Origin: CAZNYN01 sp964422205
GTDB lineage: Bacteria; Synergistota; Synergistia; Synergistales; Synergistaceae
DNA: 60,957 nt
Direction: 5' to 3'
Assembly (NCBI GenBank): GCA_964422205.1
Contig: CAYRAI010000008.1
Span: forward strand, 1 to 60,957
Shown here: positions 33,997 to 41,572 of the stretch, piece after piece
Layout of the letters: each line of letters begins with the position of its first letter
Position numbering within the stretch: position 1 is the first letter of the stretch
The notes under the pieces: model-generated
Told to the model about the DNA's origin: nothing
What the model saw: only the letters and a program-made list of their open reading frames with translations
Database searches by the model: none
Position numbers and translations under genes: made by a program

Positions 33997-36183
33997 ATGG
34001 ATATGAAGGAAATGAAGCTTCTCAGCGAATGGTCTTACGAGCCTAAGAAAATAGAACGCGGTTATTCAAGAGAGACTCTCTACGTCGGTCTCGGCAATAA
34101 TGACGGCAATTATAAATTTGAAAAACGCCCTGTATCCGACGACATGGTCGAGAAGTTTACGGGCGGACGCGGTTTCGGACTGAAGCTGCTTTGGGACGCT
34201 GTAACTGAAAAGACAAAATGGGATGACCCAGAAAATGAAATAGTCATAGCCGGCGGCCCTTTCTGCGGAATCACTCAGTATCCCGGCGCAGGTAAGTGCT
34301 ACTCTGTATTCCTCTCCCCTGCCACAAAGCAGACTTATAACAGCAATGCAGGCGGATATTTTGCTCCGTTCCTGAAGTTCTCGGGCTTTGATGCTCTTGA
34401 GATACAGGGCAAAGCCGACAGACCGGTTGTTGTCTTTATCGACGGAGATAATTACAAGGTTCAGGTTTTTGAATCCACTCTTGAGGATATCAATGCTTAC
34501 TATGTATCCGAAGAGCTTCACGAATATTTTGCAAAGGATGAAAATGACAAGAATACTATTTCTGTCGTTTCATCGGGCGTAGGAGCAAAGACAAGCTACT
34601 GGGCAGGCATGAATTTCAGCTTCTTTGACGTGCGCCGCAAGGCAGTGCGCCTCAAGCAGGCTGGACGCGGCGGCGGCGGTACGGTTCTCTGCAATAAGAA
34701 TGTTGTCGCTCTCGTAGTTAAGCGCACACACTTTACAGGCAACGAGAATAATGTCGCAGACCTTGCCACGATTCAGAAGGCCGGAGCCAGCATCCACAAG
34801 CGCATCCACGACAACGACGACAAGCAGTGCAAGATGCGTTCGGCAGGTACAGCCCACCTTACAGAGATTATGAACGACTATGTTCTTCTCCCGGTCAATA
34901 ACTACAAGTTTGGCTGCCACCCCGATATCGACAAAATCAGCTCCGACAAGTATATCAAGCTCTTCTCTCAGGGAATGGCTGACGGCTGCTGGTACGGATG
35001 CTCACTCGCCTGCGCGAAGGCTGTTGACCATTTCAAGCTTAAGACAGGCCCCTGGAAGGACAAAGAAGTTATTGTAGACGGCCCCGAATATGAAACAGCG
35101 GCTGGACTTGCCTCAAACCTCGGCATATTTGATCCCCTCTGGACAATAGAGGCGAACTTCTACGCAGACCATTACGGTCTTGATACAATTTCCCTCGGCA
35201 CAGGCATGGCTTTTGTCTGCGAATGCTATGAACTCGGACTTATCAATAAGGAAAATACCCACGGACTTGATCTGAATTTCGGACGCAAGGACGACATTAT
35301 GGAGCTTCTTCACCGTATCGCATACGGCAAGGATGAGTTCGCAGTCGCATGCGGCAAGGGCATCGAGTTCGCGCGCGGCTATTTTGCCGAGCATTACGGT
35401 TCTGACCTTGAAACAATGAAGAAGATAGGAATGGTCTGCCAGGGACTCGAAGCTTCCGAGTACCGCTGCCAGGAATCTATCGCTCAGTGGGGCGGCTACT
35501 TCCTCACACTTAAAGGTCCTCAGCATGACGAAGCATGGCTTATCTTCATGGATATGGTCAACAAGCAGCTTCCGACATACGCCGACAAGGCAGAGGCCCT
35601 ATTCTTCTTCCCATGCTTCCGCCTTTGGTTCTCACTCCAGGGACTTTGCAAGCTGCCTTGGAATGATATCGAACCCGTGGACAACGGACTGAAGTATAAG
35701 GGCATAGAAGCAGCAAGAGTGCCCGAGCACCTCAAGAATTACCTCGATATCTTCGAAGCCATCACGGGCAAGCCGCTTTCACGCGAAGGCATGATTCTGC
35801 AGTCCGAGAAGGTTTATAACTTTGAGCGTATCTTTAACCTCCGTATGGGCAAAGGCACATCCGAGTTCCACCACGCTCCCGACCGCGGCCTCGGCCCTGT
35901 GTGGGAAGACGAATGGAACGCGCGCCCCGAGTACTTTGACGAGAAGCTCAAGGAGTTCGGCGAGACAATAGAGGGCAAGTCTGTCAAAGAGAAGATCGAC
36001 CTGCTGCAGAAGCACCGCCGCAGTCAGTGGGAAGAGCTTAAGATGGCAGTTTACAAGCGCCGCGGCTGGAATAAGAACGGAATTCCGACAATGGCGACAG
36101 TGAAGCGTCTCGGCATTGACTATCCCGATGTTGTGGCTCTTCTTGAGAAGAACCTTAAGCCCGAGGATGAGTTTACAGATTAA
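33997..36183 (+). CDS. aor: Aldehyde:ferredoxin oxidoreductase, tungsten type
   Basis: A 728-residue AOR-family enzyme. The ATG of MDMKEMK has AAGGAG 8 bases upstream. N-terminal pterin-binding motifs include TGGRGFGLKLLWDAV and GGPFCGITQYPGAGKCYSV, with RRKAVRLKQAGRGGGG in the second domain. The cluster-binding cysteines are C331, C335 and C339 (DGCWYGCSLACAK) and C551 (LQGLCKLPW). The first spacing reads CX3CX3C, whereas the Pyrococcus enzyme has CX2CX3C. At 728 residues it is longer than the ~605-residue archaeal AOR. It oxidises aldehydes to acids with ferredoxin, plausibly in amino acid fermentation. The polyferredoxin and MoaD-like genes flank it. Confidence 0.92.
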   Translation: MDMKEMKLLSEWSYEPKKIERGYSRETLYVGLGNNDGNYKFEKRPVSDDMVEKFTGGRGFGLKLLWDAVTEKTKWDDPENEIVIAGGPFCGITQYPGAGKCYSVFLSPATKQTYNSNAGGYFAPFLKFSGFDALEIQGKADRPVVVFIDGDNYKVQVFESTLEDINAYYVSEELHEYFAKDENDKNTISVVSSGVGAKTSYWAGMNFSFFDVRRKAVRLKQAGRGGGGTVLCNKNVVALVVKRTHFTGNENNVADLATIQKAGASIHKRIHDNDDKQCKMRSAGTAHLTEIMNDYVLLPVNNYKFGCHPDIDKISSDKYIKLFSQGMADGCWYGCSLACAKAVDHFKLKTGPWKDKEVIVDGPEYETAAGLASNLGIFDPLWTIEANFYADHYGLDTISLGTGMAFVCECYELGLINKENTHGLDLNFGRKDDIMELLHRIAYGKDEFAVACGKGIEFARGYFAEHYGSDLETMKKIGMVCQGLEASEYRCQESIAQWGGYFLTLKGPQHDEAWLIFMDMVNKQLPTYADKAEALFFFPCFRLWFSLQGLCKLPWNDIEPVDNGLKYKGIEAARVPEHLKNYLDIFEAITGKPLSREGMILQSEKVYNFERIFNLRMGKGTSEFHHAPDRGLGPVWEDEWNARPEYFDEKLKEFGETIEGKSVKEKIDLLQKHRRSQWEELKMAVYKRRGWNKNGIPTMATVKRLGIDYPDVVALLEKNLKPEDEFTD

Positions 36184-36207
36184 GCATTAAACAAGGAGAA
36201 TGCCTCA

Positions 36208-36405
36208 ATGATCACCGTCAACGGAACAGAGTCGCAGTGGGAAGAAAATCTTACCGTCAGCGCTCTTTTGGCCAGGGAAAGATTTACTTTCAAGATGTTG
36301 GCTGTATGGATAAATGACAGCGTAGTAGATAAGAGCGACTATGACACAAAGCTTGTTCCCGACGGCGCTGTCGTGCAGGTAATTCACAACATCAGCGGCG
36401 GTTAA
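36208..36405 (+). CDS. MoaD/ThiS-like sulfur carrier
   Basis: A 65-residue ubiquitin-fold protein ending in the Gly-Gly needed for adenylation and thiocarboxylation (HNISGG). AAGGAG precedes the ATG by 9 bases. It follows the AOR gene by 24 bases and most likely supplies sulfur for the tungsten-pterin cofactor; a ThiS role is less likely here. Confidence 0.85.
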   Translation: MITVNGTESQWEENLTVSALLARERFTFKMLAVWINDSVVDKSDYDTKLVPDGAVVQVIHNISGG

Positions 36406-36430
36406 GCCGCGAGCTGAATATAATTACAAA

Positions 36431-36470
36431 GAGAGCTGCCGGATCTGTATCTAACCCGGCAGCTCTCTTC
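36431..36470 (+). terminator. Terminator of the AOR operon
   Basis: A perfect 12-bp stem (GAGAGCTGCCGG / CCGGCAGCTCTC) with a 13-base loop and a TTCTT tail. It lies between the convergent AOR operon and queT and may serve both. Confidence 0.75.
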
Positions 36471-36497
36471 TTATCTGCAAAACATAAAATTGTTTAG

Positions 36498-37001
36498 CTA
36501 CTTACCAACCCAGTGGCCGGGCGTTTTCTCCTTCTTTGAAAGCAAAGAGGCGTCAAAGACTCTGGAGCGGTTCAGCAGACGGCAAAGCGGAATGCCAAGC
36601 CCAAAGCATATTACAGCCTGACTGGCTCCTATGTAGAGCATTGAGATAAGAATTGGAGTCTCTGTGATAACGGCCACATAACCTCCCACAACAAGGGCGT
36701 TTATGACTACAGGCGGAAGAGCGGCAAGCCATATGTTGCGAGACTTAAGCGTCAGCCATGCGGCGGCAAGAGTGGCTGCGCTTCCCAAAACGACATCTAT
36801 GAGGCCGAAGCCTCCGAGAAAGTTTGCAAAAAGACATCCTATAAAGAGCCCGGGCACGGCCTCGGGCATGAAGAAAGGCAAAAGCGTCATAGCTTCGGCC
36901 ACACGAAACTGAACCGGGCCGAAGGATATCGGTGCCATGACCATTGTCAGTGCTGCGTAGAGAGCCGCGATAGCCGCGGAATATACAATTCTGTGAATCA
37001 T
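36498..37001 (-). CDS. queT: QueT-family queuosine precursor transporter
   Basis: A 167-residue ECF-type S-component with five to six hydrophobic helices and the QueT patterns SFGPVQFRVAEAMTLLPFF and GLFIGCLFANFLGG. AAGGGG precedes the ATG by 8 bases. A TATAAT -10 box lies upstream near 37040-37045 on the minus strand. It imports a queuosine precursor such as preQ1. No preQ1 riboswitch is seen in the short leader. Confidence 0.87.
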   Translation of the reverse strand: MIHRIVYSAAIAALYAALTMVMAPISFGPVQFRVAEAMTLLPFFMPEAVPGLFIGCLFANFLGGFGLIDVVLGSAATLAAAWLTLKSRNIWLAALPPVVINALVVGGYVAVITETPILISMLYIGASQAVICFGLGIPLCRLLNRSRVFDASLLSKKEKTPGHWVGK

Positions 37002-37103
37002 CGGTTAACCCCTTCCATTTGCTGAAAACAACGTTGGTATTATACACTGCAGAGGCTATAATAGCAGAGTATTTTTTACAAAAATCGATCGGAGGCTCCA
37101 TTG

Positions 37104-38105
37104 ATGAATATTACAATTTTGGGAGCAGGCAGTTTTGGAACCGCAATGGCGTCACATCTTTCTGACTTGGGTCATTCCGTCCTGATGTGGACGATAGACA
37201 AAGAACAGTCAGATTCTATAAACACCTGCGGACGCAATACTTTCTGCTTTACCGAGACGGTGCTTGACGGGAAGATAAAGTGTACTCTTGATATCGACGA
37301 GGCACTAACTTTTTCGGATAGAGTAATTATGGCAATACCGACACAGTTTGAGCGTGAGGTCTGCATCAAAATAGCAAAATCAGGCTTCAACAGCGGACAC
37401 ATGTTGAACCTTGCCAAAGGTATCGAAATAGCTTCTGGCAGTCTGCTTCACAAAATTCACGCCGAGATTTGCCCCGATTTCATCTATTCGGCACTTTCCG
37501 GCCCGAGCCACGCCGAAGAAGTTCTCATCGGATGCCCCACAGCAGTTGCTCTCGCCTCTTTCACAGAGGGAGAAGCTGAGAGCTGGCAGAAGATTCTTAC
37601 CGGGAATAATTTCCGTGTATATACTTCCGACGATGTAATAGGTCTTGAGGTCGGCGGAGCAACAAAAAATATTTACGCCGTAGCGGCGGGAATATCCAAA
37701 GCTATGAAGCTCGGAGACAACGCTTTGGCAGCCATAGCCTGCAGAGGACTTGCCGAGATAATGAGGTTCGGTCACAAGATGGGAGCAAGCCCCCTTACAC
37801 TTTCGGGACTTGCGGGAGTGGGCGACCTTATGGTCACATGCTACAGCATGCACTCGCGCAACTTCAGACTGGGACTCGCAATAGGCGAAGGCAGAACCCT
37901 TGATGAGGCGGCTCAGGCCTTAGGTCAGGTCGCGGAGGGAGCTTACACTGTCCGCGCAGTCGTCGAGAACAGCAAAAAATTTGACGTTGAGATGCCTCTG
38001 GCCGAGGGAGTTTACCGGATACTTTACGGAGGAGAGAACCCCGACAAGATATTAAGAGAGCTTTTTGCAAGGCCTCTTAAAGCCGAGATGCGTTTTTCAA
38101 ATTAA
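37104..38105 (+). CDS. gpsA: NAD(P)H-dependent glycerol-3-phosphate dehydrogenase
   Basis: A 333-residue cytosolic enzyme reducing dihydroxyacetone phosphate to sn-glycerol-3-phosphate for phospholipid synthesis. The N-terminal Rossmann motif is GAGSFGTAMA. The substrate-binding/catalytic region contains SGPSHAEEV and GGATKNIYAVAAG with the active lysine, and GLAGVGDLMVTC follows. The ATG has GGAGG 8 bases upstream; a TTG one codon earlier is less likely. The length is usual for GpsA. Confidence 0.95.
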   Translation: MNITILGAGSFGTAMASHLSDLGHSVLMWTIDKEQSDSINTCGRNTFCFTETVLDGKIKCTLDIDEALTFSDRVIMAIPTQFEREVCIKIAKSGFNSGHMLNLAKGIEIASGSLLHKIHAEICPDFIYSALSGPSHAEEVLIGCPTAVALASFTEGEAESWQKILTGNNFRVYTSDDVIGLEVGGATKNIYAVAAGISKAMKLGDNALAAIACRGLAEIMRFGHKMGASPLTLSGLAGVGDLMVTCYSMHSRNFRLGLAIGEGRTLDEAAQALGQVAEGAYTVRAVVENSKKFDVEMPLAEGVYRILYGGENPDKILRELFARPLKAEMRFSN

Positions 38106-38110
38106 ATTTA

Positions 38111-38158
38111 AAAAGAGCGGCGTCTGCAGTCTGATGATTGCGGACGCCGCTCTTTTTT
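38111..38158 (+). terminator. Bidirectional terminator between gpsA and cobB
   Basis: A stem of about 13 bp (GAGCGGCGTCTGC / GCGGACGCCGCTC, one wobble) is flanked by A4 and T6, so it can serve both convergent genes. Confidence 0.85.
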
Positions 38159-38161
38159 GTC

Positions 38162-38896
38162 TTACAGTTTATCTATTTCTTTGTCCACTTTTTGCAGGAA
38201 TGAGCCTATTCCATCATGAACCGTGAGGTTGGCGATTGAGTCCAGAGGAGTCTCGTCTCTGTTTATTATGGCAAGCCATGCGCCTGCGCTCTTTGCCTGT
38301 CTCGGGAAGAAGTTGGCGGGAGATACTACAAGAGACGATCCTAAGACTATAAAGGTGTCGCACGCCTCGCTCCACTCGTCAGCAAGATCCAGAGGCAGAG
38401 ACGGGAGCATTTCTCCAAACAGAACTACGCTCGGGCGCAGCCTTCCTCCGCAGAAGGTGCAAGGCTTCCCATTCAGAAAGTCCTCTTTGTCTCCGATACG
38501 TCCGCATGAGTGGCACTTTACCGGTTCTAGGCTTCCGTGAAGCTCAGCCACGTTTACCGAGCCGGCTTTTTGGTGAAGCCTGTCCACATTCTGAGTTATT
38601 ATGCCCTTTATTAAACCCTCTTTTTCCCACTTCGCAATGAGCTCATGTCCTATGTTCGGCTTTACGCTCTCCGGCACATATAGGCGGTCTTTGTAGAACT
38701 CGAGAAACTCTCCGTATCTGCATTCGAGTGCGCCTATCGATGCAAGCTCCATTGGGTCAACTTTAGACCATATTCCGTCTTTGGAGCGAAAGTCAAGAAG
38801 TCCAGACTCGGTGCTGAGTCCAGCTCCGCTGAATATAGTGACATTACCCTTTTTAATCCTTTCGGCAAGCTGCCTTGCTCCGTCGTTTACATCCAA
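38162..38896 (-). CDS. cobB: Sir2-family NAD-dependent protein deacylase
   Basis: A 244-residue sirtuin with FSGAGLSTESGLLDFRSKDG (about 19-38), TQNVDRLHQKAGS with catalytic His in ELHGS, a zinc site CHSC...CTFCGG, and GSSLVVSPAN. The GIPDFR motif reads GLLDFR, so the usual Pro is Leu. The start is TTG with GGGGTG upstream. It removes acyl groups from lysines using NAD. It is the last gene of the larC-folD-DUF1653-cobB cluster. Confidence 0.92.
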   Translation of the reverse strand: MDVNDGARQLAERIKKGNVTIFSGAGLSTESGLLDFRSKDGIWSKVDPMELASIGALECRYGEFLEFYKDRLYVPESVKPNIGHELIAKWEKEGLIKGIITQNVDRLHQKAGSVNVAELHGSLEPVKCHSCGRIGDKEDFLNGKPCTFCGGRLRPSVVLFGEMLPSLPLDLADEWSEACDTFIVLGSSLVVSPANFFPRQAKSAGAWLAIINRDETPLDSIANLTVHDGIGSFLQKVDKEIDKL

Positions 38897-38912
38897 ATTA
38901 CGTCACCCCAGT

Positions 38913-39113
38913 CTAATCGATAATTTCTGAAAAACGGGGAACTCTCTCTCCGTTTACAGTGACATCTTCAAAGAACATTTTTTTAGGCCGCACCCACACT
39001 CCGCTGTCATTATAAAGAGGGCGGTATACTACCAGCTCTTCTTCAGTCTCGGAGTGGCGCGCCTCGCATATATATTCGTAAAGGCCGCCCTTGTAGTGTC
39101 TGAAAGTTCTCAT
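38913..39113 (-). CDS. DUF1653 domain protein
   Basis: A 66-residue protein matching DUF1653 throughout (HYKGGLYEYICEARHSETEE, VVYRPLYNDSGVWVRPKKMF). The start overlaps the folD stop (ATGA). The function is unknown; members are widespread small cytosolic proteins. Confidence 0.88.
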   Translation of the reverse strand: MRTFRHYKGGLYEYICEARHSETEEELVVYRPLYNDSGVWVRPKKMFFEDVTVNGERVPRFSEIID

Positions 39114-40024
39114 GCTTCCGTCCTCTTTCTAAGTTCCATAAGGTCGGGAAGGCGCATTGTAACTCCGAGCCTGCGTCTTGTTGCACACATAAGCAGGTTC
39201 GCAAGAAGCATGGATACAGTTATAGGGCCGACTCCGCCCGGGACAGGGCTTATTGCCGCCACTGCTCCGTCGGGCGCAGGCGCTACGTCTCCGACAAGTT
39301 TCCCGTCTGGTGTGACGTTTGTTCCCACATCCACAATCCAAGCATGTTTCGGCAGCTCCTCGGGCTTTATTATTCCTGCTGCTCCCGCTGCAACTATGAT
39401 TATGTCCGAGCCTGAGAGAGTCTCTCTCATCTGTTCAGGAGATGTCCTCGTATGACACACTGTCACAGTGGCATTTCTGTGAAGCATCATAAGAGCCGCG
39501 GCACGCCCCACATTGGGACTTCTGCCCACTACAGCGCACCTTTTCCCCTCAAAGGAGCTTCTGCCATACCATTCAAGAAGAGCCATAGCGGCCCAAGCCG
39601 TACAGGGCAGAGGAGTGTCATTGTCACCGAGATACAGATGTCCCAGATTTTCTGGGTGAACTCCTTCCACATCCTTTGATGATGGGACTGCGTTAACTGT
39701 CTCATCAACAGACCACCCTTTAGGAAAAGGGGTCTGCAGTATTATGCCGTCAACTTCATTGTCTCTCCCCAGAGATGCCACTGTTTTCAGGAATTCGCAC
39801 TTTTCCGTATCGGCCGGAAATTTTTCAAGCCGTGCGCTGATTCCTACGTCGTGACAGGCTTTTATCTGATTTCTGACATAGCGCTCCGATGCCGGGTTGT
39901 CGCCTATCTGCACGGTAACAAGCACCGGTGTCCAGCCATGCTTCTCTTTTAAAGACTTAACAGATTCGGCAGTCCAAGTTCGTATGGCGTGAGAAGCGGC
40001 TCTTCCGTCAAGGATTATTGTCAT
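39110..40024 (-). CDS. folD: FolD-family methylene-THF dehydrogenase, with altered cyclohydrolase active site
   Basis: A 304-residue FolD-family protein with a folate domain (SERYVRNQ, DGIILQTPFP, SSKDVEGVHPENLG) and a nucleotide-binding domain (VVGRSPNVGRAAALMML, PVPGGVGPITVSMLLANL). In E. coli FolD the catalytic residues are K54, Q98 and D121. Here, with a constant offset of one, these are Q53, Q97 and E120, so the lysine is replaced by Gln and the aspartate by Glu. Mutation of the human lysine (K56Q) is known to abolish cyclohydrolase while sparing dehydrogenase. Dehydrogenase-only function is therefore inferred. GGGAG lies upstream of the ATG. Confidence 0.9.
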   Translation of the reverse strand: MTIILDGRAASHAIRTWTAESVKSLKEKHGWTPVLVTVQIGDNPASERYVRNQIKACHDVGISARLEKFPADTEKCEFLKTVASLGRDNEVDGIILQTPFPKGWSVDETVNAVPSSKDVEGVHPENLGHLYLGDNDTPLPCTAWAAMALLEWYGRSSFEGKRCAVVGRSPNVGRAAALMMLHRNATVTVCHTRTSPEQMRETLSGSDIIIVAAGAAGIIKPEELPKHAWIVDVGTNVTPDGKLVGDVAPAPDGAVAAISPVPGGVGPITVSMLLANLLMCATRRRLGVTMRLPDLMELRKRTEA

Positions 40025-40059
40025 AATATCATCACTCCCGTGTTAATTTGCCGAGAATT

Positions 40060-41424
40060 TTAGTTCTGTTCCTCTTCTTTGTGTCTGTGCAGAGCTGAAG
40101 GCTCATGTATGTGGCTGTGTTCGTGTGTATGGATGTGCTCATGCGTATGGCTGTGAGCGTGCTCTTGGACATGTTCGTGCTCATGGGCATGTGTATGTTC
40201 ATTAGAGGCGCTTATATCACAAGCTTCGTCAGCCACGGGAAGGACAAATTTTTCTGAAGCCAAGTGAGCTCTCACTTCGCTCAATGTCATTCCCCTGGAT
40301 ATTGCTATTCTGCTAACATCCTCAAATTCTGCGCTCTGCTTTACAACCTCACCTCTGTCTGTTGCGCTCTTTATCCTTACCTCTCCGAGCGATGTGGAAA
40401 ATGTATCTATCCTGCGCTCGTAGGAAGTCCTGTCGGACGAAAAGCATCTTACCCCGAAAGTGGAAGTGTGTTTAAGCATAAGCTCGGACATTAGTTCTGA
40501 GTCACACTCCCTGCATAAAAGAGACATTTTTACCGCAGGTCTGTTTTTTTTCATATATATTGATTCAAACCAGACATCAAGAGCTCCGGCTCCGAAGAGG
40601 ACATCCGAAGCGAATGACAGATCTTCCGCGGTCATATCGTCTATATTGGCGCAGAGTTCGGAACAGCGCTCTTTATTCAAATAAGCTCCGCCCCTCATTA
40701 AAGTTGAACGCAGAAGGTTCGGCAGAGCTCCGCTGCGGCTGCCTAAGCCGACTCCGCTCTTTATGACAGTGCCTCCGGGGTTGGAGGAAGTTCCTCCCGC
40801 AAGGGCCCGAACTAAGGCCGCTCCTGTCGGGGTGACTCGTTCCATCGGGTCTCCGGCGCTGTAGACTTCCATTCCCTCAAGCAGCTGAAGCGTTGCGGGA
40901 GCAGGAACAGGCAGAGTGCCGTGAGCGCAGTTCACAGTTCCGGAGCCGACATTTAATTTTGAAAAACAGACTTTTGGCCAGCCTATGTACTCAAGCATTA
41001 TGGCCGCTCCCGTTATATCCACTATCGCGTCAACTGCTCCGACCTCGTGAAAATGCACATGATCTATAGGTTCTCCGTGAACCTTTGCCTCTGCCTCTGC
41101 AAGCACTCTGAACGTCCTTACTGCTGTCTCTTTTACTCTGTCGGAGAGAGAGCTCTGATTTATTATCTGTTCGATATCGCCCAAATGCCGATGGCAGTGT
41201 TCGTCATTAAAAGTAACGTCCAATTTAAGCCCCGATATTCCTCCTCTGGCAGTTCTTGTAAATTCAAGTCCGTAACCGATGAGGTTCAGCTTGGCAAGCT
41301 CGGATTTCAAATGCTCTTCTCCGCTTGAAATGTCGGTAAGAGAGGAGAGAAACATATCTCCAGCTATTCCCGCAAAACAATCTACAAATAATACGTCACC
41401 GTGACCATGTTCAAAAACAGACAT
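40060..41424 (-). CDS. larC: LarC-type nickel insertion protein with His-rich tail
   Basis: A 454-residue protein of the LarC family, which inserts nickel into the pyridinium-bisthiocarboxylate cofactor using CTP. Motifs: VDCFAGIAGDMFLSSL near the N-terminus, HFHEVGAVDAIVDI, NCAHGTLPVPAPATLQLLEG, RVTPTGAALVRAL and ANIDDMTAE. The last ~45 residues are extremely rich in His and Glu (HTHAHEHEHVQEHAHSH and similar), a probable nickel store. Unlike the Lactobacillus gene, which is frameshifted into two parts, this one is a single frame. LarA, LarB and LarE are not in the window. GGAG precedes the ATG; folD follows after 35 bases. Confidence 0.88.
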   Translation of the reverse strand: MSVFEHGHGDVLFVDCFAGIAGDMFLSSLTDISSGEEHLKSELAKLNLIGYGLEFTRTARGGISGLKLDVTFNDEHCHRHLGDIEQIINQSSLSDRVKETAVRTFRVLAEAEAKVHGEPIDHVHFHEVGAVDAIVDITGAAIMLEYIGWPKVCFSKLNVGSGTVNCAHGTLPVPAPATLQLLEGMEVYSAGDPMERVTPTGAALVRALAGGTSSNPGGTVIKSGVGLGSRSGALPNLLRSTLMRGGAYLNKERCSELCANIDDMTAEDLSFASDVLFGAGALDVWFESIYMKKNRPAVKMSLLCRECDSELMSELMLKHTSTFGVRCFSSDRTSYERRIDTFSTSLGEVRIKSATDRGEVVKQSAEFEDVSRIAISRGMTLSEVRAHLASEKFVLPVADEACDISASNEHTHAHEHEHVQEHAHSHTHEHIHTHEHSHIHEPSALHRHKEEEQN

Positions 41425-41572
41425 AATTACACTCCTCAGTAAAGATATCTTTAATAAAAAACAATTTCCGCTGACATATTTATACCACAGATATTAGATT
41501 AGAATTAGACTTTTTTCATTTATTCTGTAAACTATAAGAAGTCTCAACGATAATATTTTAGGAGTGGTCGCA

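Noticed and set aside
37002..37100. PreQ1 riboswitch upstream of queT
   Set aside because: The leader is very short and lacks the C-rich loop and A-rich tail of preQ1 aptamers.
40060..41424. Programmed frameshift in larC as in Lactobacillus
   Set aside because: The reading frame is continuous from start to stop, so no frameshift is needed.
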